Part shown: in pieces, positions 8,209-16,357 of the stretch | How positions within the stretch are numbered: the stretch's first letter is position 1 | Layout of the letters: every line of letters begins with the position of its first letter | NCBI RefSeq assembly: GCF_030077735.1 | Contig: NZ_JASJEU010000019.1 | Coordinates: 62,001 to 126,000 of the forward strand | From: Gordonibacter faecis | GTDB taxonomy: Bacteria > Actinomycetota > Coriobacteriia > Coriobacteriales > Eggerthellaceae | Reading direction: 5' to 3' | Length of the DNA stretch: 64,000 nucleotides | The notes under the pieces: model-generated | The model's database searches: none | What the model was told of the DNA's origin: nothing | The model's input: only the letters and a program-made list of their open reading frames with translations | Translations under genes and position numbers: made by a program

Positions 8209-8259
8209 GCTCACCACAACATTTCGCGGCAGGGGCCACCCGTCCTGTCGCACAACCCG

Positions 8260-8297
8260 CAGGCGCGCCTTCCCATCCCCGGCGCGCCTGTGTGTTT
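8260..8297 (+). terminator. Hairpin terminator after surface-protein remnant
   Basis: CAGGCGCGCC (8260-8269) and GGCGCGCCTG (8281-8290) form a perfect 10-bp stem with an 11-nt loop, followed by TGTGTTTGG. The T-tract is weak. The hairpin lies between the fragment's stop and the convergent cupin gene and may serve both strands. Confidence 0.5.
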
Positions 8298-8336
8298 GGT
8301 GACTTGTGTTTTCGCTCTGGCGCGCGAACGATGCTC

Positions 8337-8789
8337 TTAATGTTCGAGATTCTCGTAGTCTTCTGCGCCTACGGGTTCGAGCCATTCGTTGGAGGTGTTT
8401 TCGCCGGGGACTTCGAAGGCGAGGTGGGAAAACCAGCTGTCCTTCGCGGCGCCGTGCCAGTGCTTCACTTCGGCGGGGATATGCACGACATCGCCCGGTT
8501 CGAGCGCGCGGACGGGCTTTCCCCACTCCTGATACCAGCCACGCCCGCCCACGCACACAAGCATCTGCCCGCCGCCTGATGTGGCATGATGGATGTGCCA
8601 ATGATTGCGACACCCTGGCTCAAACGTGACATTCATAAAGGGAATTTGCTCTGTGCTGACGGGAGCCAGGTAACTCTGCCCGTCAAAGAACTGCGCAAAC
8701 GCGTCGTTGGGGTCGCCAATGGGGAACATGAGCGTGCTCTCGTAGACGGCGCGACTGATGTTCTGTGATGTGGTATTCGGTGCGGTCAT
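8337..8789 (-). CDS. Cupin-domain protein
   Basis: A 150-residue protein with one cupin barrel. Motif 1 reads PGCRNHWHIHHATSGGGQ and motif 2 reads PGDVVHIPAEVKHWHGA, retaining the His ligands expected for a metal site. The form matches small cupins often fused to or found beside CMD-family proteins, such as the gene at 5187-5966. The start at 8789 has GAGGTACCTC ahead; a start 21 bases upstream is possible. Substrate and metal are not evident. Confidence 0.82.
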   Translation of the reverse strand: MTAPNTTSQNISRAVYESTLMFPIGDPNDAFAQFFDGQSYLAPVSTEQIPFMNVTFEPGCRNHWHIHHATSGGGQMLVCVGGRGWYQEWGKPVRALEPGDVVHIPAEVKHWHGAAKDSWFSHLAFEVPGENTSNEWLEPVGAEDYENLEH

Positions 8790-8877
8790 GAGGTACCTCT
8801 TTTCTTTCACTATCCGCTGTCAAACCCAGTGTGAACTCTGAAGCTCACTCCAAGTCAAGAGGCGGGCGAGCATTTCT

Positions 8878-9540
8878 TTACACCTTGCAGCAGCTGGGGC
8901 AGATATCGCAGAGGAAGCAGGTGGCGCATTTAGGGTTGCGGGCTATGCAGGTTTCGCGGCCGAACAGCACCCACTGGTGGTTGATGGGGCCCCAGTATTT
9001 GCGCGGGTACAGTTTGAGCAGCGCCGTCTCGGTCTTGGCCGGCGTGTCGGCCGAGGGGCCGGCGAACTTGAGCCGATGCGCGATGCGGAACACGTGCGTG
9101 TCCACCGCGATGCCCTCCACGATGCCGAACGCTTCGTTCAGCACGACGTTCGCGGTCTTGCGACCCACACCCGGCAGCTTCTGCAGCTCGTCGATGTCGC
9201 GTGGGATCTCGCCGCCGTAGTCGGCCACCACCATCTGGGCGGCTTTGATAACGTTTGCAGCCTTCGTGTGATAGAAGCCGATGGTGCGGATGATGTCTTC
9301 CACGTCGCGCACGTCGGCCGCCGCGAGGTCGGCCACGGTGGGGTAGCGCTCCCACAGGGCCGGCGTCACCTTGTTCACGCCCTTGTCGGTGGTCTGCGCG
9401 GACAGCAGCACGGCAATGGTCAGGCGAAACGGGTCGCCGCCGTAGATGAGCGCGCACTCGGCGGCCGGGTAGTGCTCGTTCATGCGCCGAGCCACTTCCA
9501 ACGCCCGCTCCCGCTTAGTACCCACAGTCTCCCGCGCCAT
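8878..9540 (-). CDS. nth: Endonuclease III
   Basis: A 220-residue DNA glycosylase/AP lyase for oxidised pyrimidines in base-excision repair. The helix-hairpin-helix carries the catalytic Lys (LPGVGRKTANVV) and the catalytic Asp follows (GIAVDTHVFR). The C-terminal 4Fe-4S loop is C-x6-C-x2-C-x5-C. The length is normal for the family (E. coli 211). AAGGAGG precedes the ATG. It is a single gene with no clear operon partner. Confidence 0.95.
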   Translation of the reverse strand: MARETVGTKRERALEVARRMNEHYPAAECALIYGGDPFRLTIAVLLSAQTTDKGVNKVTPALWERYPTVADLAAADVRDVEDIIRTIGFYHTKAANVIKAAQMVVADYGGEIPRDIDELQKLPGVGRKTANVVLNEAFGIVEGIAVDTHVFRIAHRLKFAGPSADTPAKTETALLKLYPRKYWGPINHQWVLFGRETCIARNPKCATCFLCDICPSCCKV

Positions 9541-9623
9541 GAAGCCTCCTTGGACAAAAGGTTCAATACTCTCAGGTACATCAGTATAACGTCTTTCGTG
9601 GTTATCGCAGTTGACGGCTATAA

Positions 9624-9851
9624 TGGAAAAGACAGGCGTGCAGGTATACGGTTCCCGACTATTGGACCATTGGTGCGGTGTATGCGCGCTTGGTTGAAGA
9701 TGTTGCCGAAAGCGACGACGTGGTTCAGGCCTTGCAGGCCGTCTACTTCTCGTGGATGGATGATGCTCTGTCGAACTATAATTCCGATTTCTATTATCAG
9801 CCGCGCGATTACCTTGCTGCCTGCTATCGTGCCGGAGAAGTGCTTGAGTAA
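9624..9851 (+). pseudogene. Short remnant reading frame with broken start
   Basis: The frame from 9624 to the TAA at 9849-9851 encodes about 75 residues (IGAVYARLVEDVAESDDVV, then FYYQPRDYLAACYRAG) with protein-like composition. The frame has no start codon before a GTG at 9678. The only ATG nearby (9623) is in another frame and runs into a TGA within 25 codons. This looks like a gene that lost its start by a frameshift or deletion. I do not recognise the family. Confidence 0.4.
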
Positions 9852-9932
9852 GCTTGGCGTACCCCTGCCGTAGCGTCTGTGATTTCTTCCTCTTGGGTGG
9901 GTTTCGCGGCGTGTGGGGTGGGCGTCGTGTAG

Positions 9933-10011
9933 TAGAATCGGCTGCACTTGTTCGCGCTTGCGTGGACGGGGAGAAGTAACCTTGCAGGAAGCCGCGAAAT
10001 GCGGCTTTTTG
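9933..10011 (+). promoter_or_regulatory. Possible short leader RNA upstream of mfd with terminator hairpin
   Basis: A -10-like TAGAAT (9933-9938) would start RNA near 9945. A compact intrinsic terminator follows: AAGCCGC (9989-9995), loop GAAAT, GCGGCTT (10001-10007), then a T-tract to about 10010. It ends 31 bases before the mfd ATG, so it may attenuate mfd, end a small RNA of about 60 nt, or stop read-through from the left. Confidence 0.4.
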
Positions 10012-10041
10012 TGCTGCTTTTGATACGAAAGAGGACGCACT

Positions 10042-13000
10042 ATGCTTATCGACTCGCTCACCTTTACGCTGGAAAAATCAGGTGCGCTCGAAACGTTTTG
10101 GGGCAAGCTTGATGCAGGCGAAGATGGCGCACTGGGGGTGGCGTCCTCGGCACGACCGTTTCTGGTGGCGGCGCGATTCGCGCACAAGCCGCAAACGACG
10201 CTGGTGGTTGTGGCGGGCGAAGACGCAGCCGTGGCGTTCGCGCGGCAGGTAGCGGCGTATCTGGGGGACGAGTGCGTCATGCGCTTTCCCGAGCGCACCG
10301 ACTATCCCTTCAATCCCAAGGCGAGCGACCCGGCGCAGGCCGCGCGGCGCATGGAGGCTGTGCATGCGCTCGCTTCAGGGCGCGAGGTTGTGGTGGTGGC
10401 GAGCGCGCGGGCGCTTGTGCGCATGCTGCCGCCGGCGGGGTCCAACGTGCACCTGCCGCTTGTGTTTGAAGCAGGGCGCGAACTTGCCGCTATGGAGGGT
10501 GCGCAGGCGGCGGGCGTGGCTGAGTTCAGCGACGTGGCGCGCGCGCTTGAGGAACGTGGCTTTGCGAATACGGGCGAGCTGGACGGGCCCGGTACCTTTG
10601 CCGTGCGCGGCGGCACGATCGACGTATTCCCCGGCAACCTGGTGTATCCCGTGCGGCTGGACTTTTTCGGCGATGAACTGGACGAAATCCGCCGCATCGT
10701 GCCCACAACGGGGCAGACCATCCAGGCGCTGCCGCGCACGGAGGTGTACCCCGTCATAGAATTCGCCGCTTCGAAAAGTGCTCTTGCGCGTGCCCGCGAA
10801 AAGCTTGAGCGGCCGGCCGAGACGAACGCGGCTCTGCGCGACGTGCTGGAGAAACTCGACGGTGGCCTGCGTTTCGGCGGCTCCGACGTGCTGCTGCCGT
10901 ACTTGTACAACAAGACGGCCACGCTCGGCGACTACGTGCGTCCCGGTGCGCTGACGGCGCTGGTGGAGCCGCGCTCGCTCTTCGACGACATGGCGCACGC
11001 CTACGAAGATGTGGCTGGTCGCGCGAAGGGGACGGGCGTGGGGCTGGCGGGGCTCTACGCCGAGCCGAGCGCGGTGAGTTTCGGCGAGGGCCAGCGCGCC
11101 ACCTACGTGTCCATCATGACCGTGGGCGGCCACGTAGATGACGAACTGCCGGTGAAGCGCGTGGAGGTGGCGGGGCATCCCGACAAGCTGTACGGCCGCC
11201 TGCGCAGCCTCGTGGACGGCGACTACACGGTGGTGTTCAGCGCCCCGAACTTCCGCGCCCGCCAGGACATGAAGTTGGCGTTCGTCGATCAGGGACTTCC
11301 CATACAAGAATTCTTAGATTCCGCCGTTCTAACGAACGGCGGAAGTGCCGACGCTGTGGCTTTCCGTGGCACCCAATCTCGCGGCGATGCCGAAGGCTTG
11401 CGTACCGAAGTACGCGGCGCCTCCGCCATCCCCACGATCTCGGGCACCACGAAAACCCTAGCTGACGTTGGTGGACCTGCGTGTTTGGAAACCCCTGGTG
11501 CGGCTAAGCGGCGGTTGCGGCGCGGTGTGGTGAATATTGTGGACGTGGACGTGCCGCTTGGCATGATCATTCCGAAGGCGAAGCTGGCGATGGTGAGCAT
11601 TTCCGATACGCAAGGCGCCTCTGCGGCGCGGCCGAGCCGGCATGTGGACATCACCGAGATCACGTTTCCCTACCAGCCGGGCGATTACGTGGTGCACGCG
11701 GCGCACGGCGTGGCGCACTTCAAGGAGCTGGTGCGGCGCGACGTGGACGGCACGGCGCGCGACTACCTGCTGCTGGAATACGCCGAGGGCGACAAGCTGT
11801 ACGTGCCGGTGGAACAGCTCGACCGCGTCACGCGCTACGTGGGGCCGGAGGGGGCGTCGCCGCGCCTCACGCGTCTCAACACGGCCGACTGGTCGCGCGC
11901 TTTGAAGAAGGCCCGCGCCGCCACGAAGAAGCTTGCGTTTGACCTGGTGGATGTATACACGCGCCGCGCCACGGTGCAGGGGTATCGCTTCGGGCCCGAT
12001 ACCGCGGCTCAACGTGAGATGGAGGAGGCGTTCCCTTACCAGGAGACACCCGACCAGCTGGCCGCCATCGCCGACGTGAAGGCCGACATGCAGTCCGCCA
12101 AGCCGATGGACCGTCTCGTCTGCGGAGACGTGGGTTTCGGTAAGACCGAGGTGGCTCTGCGCGCGGCGTTCAAGGCCACGCAGGACGCCAAACAGGTGAT
12201 GGTGCTGTGCCCCACCACCATTCTCGCGCAGCAGCACTACACGAACTTCAAAGAGCGCTGCGAACCCTTCGGCGTGCGCGTGGAGGTGCTCTCGCGCTTC
12301 CGCACGCCGGCGCAGCAGGCCGCCGCGCTCAAGGGTTTTCAGGAAGGCGACGTGGACATTCTCGTGGGCACGCACCGATTGCTTTCGCGCGACGTGAACC
12401 CGCATGACCTGGGGCTCGTCATTATCGACGAGGAGCAGCGTTTCGGCGTGGGTCACAAGGAGCAGTTGAAGAACCTGCGCGAGTCCATCGACGTGCTCAC
12501 GCTGTCGGCCACGCCCATCCCGCGCACCATGCAGATGTCGCTGTCGGGTGTGCGCGACATGAGCCTTATTCTCACGCCGCCCGACGAGCGCCGTCCGGTG
12601 GAAGTGCACGTGGGCGAGTGGGATCCGGACCTCGTGAGCGCGGCCATTCGTCGTGAATTGGCGCGCGAGGGCCAGGTGTACTACGTGTCCAACCGCGTGC
12701 GTTCCATCGATGAAGCCGTGCGTCGCGTGACGGCGGCTGCGGGTGAGGCGCGCGTGGGCGTGGCGCACGGGCAGATGACGCGCGAGGAACTTGAGCGCGT
12801 GATGGAGGACTTCAGCGCCGGCGAGCTGGACGTGCTGGTGGCCACCACCATCATCGAAAGCGGCATCGACAACCCGCACACCAACACGCTTATCATCGAA
12901 GACTCGCAGCGCCTCGGCCTGGCGCAGATGTACCAGCTCAAGGGCCGCGTGGGCCGCTCATCCACGCAGGCGTACGCCTACTTTATGTTCCCCGAGCACG

Positions 13001-13674
13001 TGAGTTTGACCGAGGAAGCCGAGGCGCGCCTGACCGCGCTCGACGAACACACCGACCTCGGCAGCGGCATGCGCATTGCCATGCGCGACTTGGAGATTCG
13101 CGGCGCGGGCAGCCTCATGGGCGCCGAGCAATCCGGCAACATGTCGGCTGTGGGTTTCGACCTGTTCGCGCAGATGCTCTCGCAGGCGGTGAACGCTACG
13201 CGCGAAGGCGACCTCAAGGCCATGGAGGCGCTGCCGCCTGCCCTCTCCGACATAACGGTGAACGTGCCCGGGCACACCTACCTGCCCGAGGATTACGTGC
13301 CCGACGCCGACGAGCGCGTGCTGTGGTACCGCAAGATTGCCTCCGCCGCTACCGAGCAAGCCGTGGAAGACGTGGCTTCTGACCTGGCCGCGAAGCGCCC
13401 CGACATGCCCCAGGCGGCGAAGAACCTGCTGGAGAAGGCGCGCATCAAAGCGTTCGCAAACGAGCATCACATCAAAACCGTGTCGGTCACGGCGGGCAAG
13501 CTGGTGGTGGAACCCATCGATGTGCCTCGCGACAAGATGACGTCTCTGCGCCGCTCGGGTGGGCGCTACCTGACTGACAAGCGGAAGCTGCAGTTGCCGC
13601 TGCGGCACTTCAAACTGGACGAGGGAGACAACTTGCTGGGCCCCGTGTTCGCATTTTTGAAGGAGCTGGCATGA
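10042..13674 (+). CDS. mfd: Transcription-repair coupling factor Mfd
   Basis: A 1210-residue DNA translocase that removes stalled RNA polymerase and recruits UvrA. It has an N-terminal UvrB-like part, a CarD-like RNAP-interaction domain (about 545-615; YQPGDYVVHAAHGVAHF), Walker A GDVGFGKTEVAL (about 694), DEEQ box VIIDEEQRFGV (about 793), helicase domain 2 and a C-terminal regulatory domain. Between about residues 425 and 480 lies a low-complexity insertion encoded by two palindromes (11319-11344 and 11358-11457) that keep the frame. Start follows AAGAGGACGCACT. Its stop overlaps the transporter ATG (ATGA). Confidence 0.97.
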   Translation: MLIDSLTFTLEKSGALETFWGKLDAGEDGALGVASSARPFLVAARFAHKPQTTLVVVAGEDAAVAFARQVAAYLGDECVMRFPERTDYPFNPKASDPAQAARRMEAVHALASGREVVVVASARALVRMLPPAGSNVHLPLVFEAGRELAAMEGAQAAGVAEFSDVARALEERGFANTGELDGPGTFAVRGGTIDVFPGNLVYPVRLDFFGDELDEIRRIVPTTGQTIQALPRTEVYPVIEFAASKSALARAREKLERPAETNAALRDVLEKLDGGLRFGGSDVLLPYLYNKTATLGDYVRPGALTALVEPRSLFDDMAHAYEDVAGRAKGTGVGLAGLYAEPSAVSFGEGQRATYVSIMTVGGHVDDELPVKRVEVAGHPDKLYGRLRSLVDGDYTVVFSAPNFRARQDMKLAFVDQGLPIQEFLDSAVLTNGGSADAVAFRGTQSRGDAEGLRTEVRGASAIPTISGTTKTLADVGGPACLETPGAAKRRLRRGVVNIVDVDVPLGMIIPKAKLAMVSISDTQGASAARPSRHVDITEITFPYQPGDYVVHAAHGVAHFKELVRRDVDGTARDYLLLEYAEGDKLYVPVEQLDRVTRYVGPEGASPRLTRLNTADWSRALKKARAATKKLAFDLVDVYTRRATVQGYRFGPDTAAQREMEEAFPYQETPDQLAAIADVKADMQSAKPMDRLVCGDVGFGKTEVALRAAFKATQDAKQVMVLCPTTILAQQHYTNFKERCEPFGVRVEVLSRFRTPAQQAAALKGFQEGDVDILVGTHRLLSRDVNPHDLGLVIIDEEQRFGVGHKEQLKNLRESIDVLTLSATPIPRTMQMSLSGVRDMSLILTPPDERRPVEVHVGEWDPDLVSAAIRRELAREGQVYYVSNRVRSIDEAVRRVTAAAGEARVGVAHGQMTREELERVMEDFSAGELDVLVATTIIESGIDNPHTNTLIIEDSQRLGLAQMYQLKGRVGRSSTQAYAYFMFPEHVSLTEEAEARLTALDEHTDLGSGMRIAMRDLEIRGAGSLMGAEQSGNMSAVGFDLFAQMLSQAVNATREGDLKAMEALPPALSDITVNVPGHTYLPEDYVPDADERVLWYRKIASAATEQAVEDVASDLAAKRPDMPQAAKNLLEKARIKAFANEHHIKTVSVTAGKLVVEPIDVPRDKMTSLRRSGGRYLTDKRKLQLPLRHFKLDEGDNLLGPVFAFLKELA
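11358..11457. repeat. 100-bp imperfect palindrome inserted in frame within mfd
   Basis: The two ~48-nt arms pair almost throughout around the centre GCGTAC-CGAA-GTACGC (11400-11415). The outer ends are GGCTTTCCGTGG (11358 on) and the complementary CCACGAAAACC ending at 11457. The element encodes mfd residues about 439-472. A second perfect 11-bp stem (TTCCGCCGTTC / GAACGGCGGAA) lies just upstream at 11319-11344. A palindrome with the same centre type occurs after rpoD at 43513-43619, so this looks like a genomic repeat family. Confidence 0.75.
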
Positions 13675-14657
13675 GAGACGGTATTGCTGCAGGTGCGGCG
13701 CTGCTGCGTCGGCGCCATGCGAAGGGTGTCGCTTGTGCGCTGGTGGGGGCGGGGCTCTGGGGGTTCTCGGGGGCGTGCGCTCAGTTTTTGTTGGGGAATT
13801 ACGACATTACGCCCTCGTTCATTACGGCGGTGCGCATGTTGGGTGCGGGCGTGTTGTTTTTGCTGGTGCTGGCTGTACGCAGCCGCGCGCAGTTGGCGGC
13901 TATGCTGAAGGATCGAAGTTCGGTAGTTCAGTTGGTGGTGTTTGGCGCGGTGGGGTTGTTTTTGTGCCAGATCACCTATGCCGTGGTCATTGGTTATACG
14001 AACGCGGGCACGGCTACGGTGTTGCAGAGCACGGGCATCGCCTTCGTTATGCTGTTCACCTGCCTGTTTGCGCGGAAGTTGCCGCGAGCGCGCGAAGCGG
14101 TGGGGCTCGTGGCGGCGCTGGCGGCTACGTGGCTTATCGCGACGCAAGGCGATCCCAGCGCGCTTTCTATGCCGCTTGCGGGCCTTATGTGGGGTATTGC
14201 GAATGGCCTTTCGGTGGCGTTCTATATTATGTATCCGAAGCGCCTGTTCGCACGCTGGGGGAGCTTTGCAGTGACGGGCGTGGGGATGTTTGTTGGTGGC
14301 GTGGCGGCGATGGTTGTGTTGCTCGCAGGAGCGGCGTGGGGCCAGCCGGCAGCGCTGCCGCATCTTGATGTGGCGGGTGTCGCCGTGCTTGCAATCATTG
14401 CTATAGTGGGTACGTTTGCGGCGTTTGCGCTCTACCTGCATGGCGTGTCCATCGTGGGGTCGGTACAGGGAAGCCTGCTTGGCGCCATCGAGCCCGTGAG
14501 CGCCACGGCCTTTTCCGCCCTCTGGCTCGGCACCGCATTCTCCGGCGCCGACTGGATAGGCTTCATCCTGATGATAGCCATGATCTTCCTCGTCACCGCC
14601 GAAAAGCCGGGACAGAAAGTGACTCCCGTAGTGGAAACGGAAGGGGAGCGAGCATAA
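13671..14657 (+). CDS. EamA/DMT-family transporter
   Basis: A 328-residue integral membrane protein with about ten hydrophobic helices in two EamA repeats. The first begins ALVGAGLWGFSGACAQFLL; the second ends with the family's SLLGAIEPVSATAFSALW. Members export amino acids, nucleotides or other metabolites down or against a proton gradient. The start overlaps the mfd stop by 4 bases and has AAGGAGCTGGC ahead; the end overlaps the dipeptidase ATG by one base, so mfd, transporter and dipeptidase form one transcription unit. The substrate is unknown. Confidence 0.88.
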   Translation: MRDGIAAGAALLRRRHAKGVACALVGAGLWGFSGACAQFLLGNYDITPSFITAVRMLGAGVLFLLVLAVRSRAQLAAMLKDRSSVVQLVVFGAVGLFLCQITYAVVIGYTNAGTATVLQSTGIAFVMLFTCLFARKLPRAREAVGLVAALAATWLIATQGDPSALSMPLAGLMWGIANGLSVAFYIMYPKRLFARWGSFAVTGVGMFVGGVAAMVVLLAGAAWGQPAALPHLDVAGVAVLAIIAIVGTFAAFALYLHGVSIVGSVQGSLLGAIEPVSATAFSALWLGTAFSGADWIGFILMIAMIFLVTAEKPGQKVTPVVETEGERA

Positions 14658-15751
14658 TGGGATTGTTGATGCTTGAGGACCTTGCGGCTGAAGAGGCGGC
14701 GCGCCTAGGGGTTGTGGCTGCGCCTGCGGAGGTTGGCGGGTACGTGTCGGAGAACAAGTTGCGTGTGTTTGACCTGCATTGCGATACGCTTGATCGGTTG
14801 GCGTTTTATGGGGATGCGTCGGTGCCGGGTGGGTTTGCTGAGCATGATGCGGGGATTCCTGCTGCGCGTATGGCGACGCTTGGCGATAACGATGCACATA
14901 TCTCGCTTGCGCGCACCGCTGGGTTTGCTTGGTGTCAGTGTTTCGCGGCGTTTATTCCGGATGTGGTGCGAGGCGATGCGGCGTGGAGTCTGCTCGAGCG
15001 CGTGCGGCGCGTGTGGGAACGTGAGCTGGAGCGTTGCGGCGATCGGCTGGCACGTGTGCGTACGATGAGTGACGTTGAGGCTGCGTGGGTGGCGGGCAAG
15101 ACGGCCGGCATATTCACGGTGGAAGGCGCATCGTTTCTGGAAGATGACGACGCAGCCGAGGCGCGCCTTGATGCGCTCGCTGAGGCTGGCGTGCGCATGG
15201 TTACGCTCACGTGGAACGGCCCGAATGCGCTGGGGAGCGGCCACGACACGACGGAGGGCCTGACCGCATTCGGCCGCGTGATCGTGCGCGAATTGGAACG
15301 TCGCGGCATCGCGGTAGACGTGTCGCACCTGAACGACGAGGGCTTTAAAGATGTATGTGCCGTTGCCACGCGTCCCTTCGTCGCCTCGCACTCAAACGCG
15401 CGTGCCGTGTGCGGCCATCCGCGCAACCTTGCCGACTGGCAGTTGCGTGAACTTGCCGACCGTGGTGGCATCGTGGGCCTCAACTTCTGCCGCGACTTCC
15501 TTTCCGACGTTCACGCTGATTCAACGCCCGACGACATGCTGCGCCACGTCGATCATATACTAGAGGTAGCTGGCGAAGACGTTCTCGCCCTCGGCAGCGA
15601 CTACGACGGCTGCGACGTCCCCACCTGGCTTGACCCCTGCGACCACGTGGACACCCTGCACAACCTTCTCGCTCACCACTTCGGACAACCCCTAGCCAAC
15701 AAAATCTTCTCCCAAAACGCCCACACCTTCTTCGCGCGCCTTGAGGTCTAG
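14657..15751 (+). CDS. Membrane-dipeptidase-type peptidase (M19)
   Basis: A 364-residue zinc dipeptidase. The metal ligands of family M19 are all visible: HxD in FDLHCDTLDR, the bridging Glu in GIFTVEGASF, His in VDVSHLNDEG and in VASHSNARAVCGHPRNL, and the Asp in LALGSDYDG. Family members hydrolyse dipeptides, including some with D-residues. There is no signal peptide, so it is probably cytoplasmic. It starts one base inside the transporter stop; coupling to a DMT transporter fits peptide or amino-acid turnover. Confidence 0.9.
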   Translation: MGLLMLEDLAAEEAARLGVVAAPAEVGGYVSENKLRVFDLHCDTLDRLAFYGDASVPGGFAEHDAGIPAARMATLGDNDAHISLARTAGFAWCQCFAAFIPDVVRGDAAWSLLERVRRVWERELERCGDRLARVRTMSDVEAAWVAGKTAGIFTVEGASFLEDDDAAEARLDALAEAGVRMVTLTWNGPNALGSGHDTTEGLTAFGRVIVRELERRGIAVDVSHLNDEGFKDVCAVATRPFVASHSNARAVCGHPRNLADWQLRELADRGGIVGLNFCRDFLSDVHADSTPDDMLRHVDHILEVAGEDVLALGSDYDGCDVPTWLDPCDHVDTLHNLLAHHFGQPLANKIFSQNAHTFFARLEV

Positions 15752-15822
15752 ATCTTTCTTTGCCAAAGGAGTGAAGGAAAACAACAGCTTCGCTTGGGCT
15801 CGTGGGTGTTTCGTGAGGGGGG

Positions 15823-15872
15823 TTGCTTAGTCCGAAATCAGACTTATACTCCGCTGGGTACGAAATCGGACT
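15823..15872 (+). promoter_or_regulatory. MarR/MATE promoter with two operator sites
   Basis: TTGCTT (15823-15828), 16 bp, TATACT (15845-15850) form the promoter. Two related 16-bp near-palindromes, AGTCCGAAATCAGACT (15829-15844) and GGTACGAAATCGGACT (15857-15872), sit in the spacer and over the start point, 28 bp apart. They are the likely binding sites of the MarR protein encoded just downstream. Confidence 0.65.
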
Positions 15873-15895
15873 GACGTATGGCGGAGGACACCTCA

Positions 15896-16357
15896 ATGGA
15901 CGCACGGAATGCGCGTGCTAACCGCGAATATAACAACTTGTATCGGCTCTCAAACGAGCTCTATCACAACGTAGCCGTGAGGATGGGCTTGTCGGATAGT
16001 GCGTTTGACATCCTGTATGCCTTGGATGACTTGGGCGATGGGTGCTCGCAGAAGGAGGTGTGTGTGGCGTCGGGTCTGTCGAAGCAGACGGTGAACTCGT
16101 CGGTGCATCAGCTCGTGCGCTCGGGTGCGCTTGAGCTACGGACGGAAGGCGGGCGTGGTACCCACCTTCATCTGACCAAGGCGGGCCATGCCCTGGTCGC
16201 GCGCTGCATTCACCCCGTGGTCAAGGCGGAGGAAGCTGCATTTGGCGCGTTGACGCCCAAGGAGTGCGATACGCTCCTGTGCCTCTCAAGGCGCTACTTG
16301 GACGCGTTTCGCAGTGAACTTGAGGCCCTGCCCACTACGAAAGGAGGCGAGGCGTAA
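15896..16357 (+). CDS. MarR-family transcriptional regulator
   Basis: A 153-residue winged-helix protein: recognition helix SGLSKQTVNSSVHQLV (about residues 62-77) and wing ELRTEGGRGTHLHLT, followed by dimerisation helices. MarR proteins usually repress a linked transporter or resistance gene until a ligand binds. I prefer the ATG at 15896 (GGAGG eight bases upstream) to the ATG at 15878, which lacks a ribosome site. Two operator-like sites overlap its promoter. The stop overlaps the MATE ATG by one base, so MATE expression is coupled to the regulator. Confidence 0.88.
   Translation: MDARNARANREYNNLYRLSNELYHNVAVRMGLSDSAFDILYALDDLGDGCSQKEVCVASGLSKQTVNSSVHQLVRSGALELRTEGGRGTHLHLTKAGHALVARCIHPVVKAEEAAFGALTPKECDTLLCLSRRYLDAFRSELEALPTTKGGEA

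Noticed and set aside
11300..11520. Intein or new domain in Mfd
   Set aside because: The extra segment is only a few dozen residues, lacks intein splice motifs, and its DNA is palindromic, which fits a repeat insertion.
11458..12879. Long open frame opposite mfd
   Set aside because: High-GC genes create long antisense frames; the His/Arg-rich translation has no family features and lies fully over a conserved gene.
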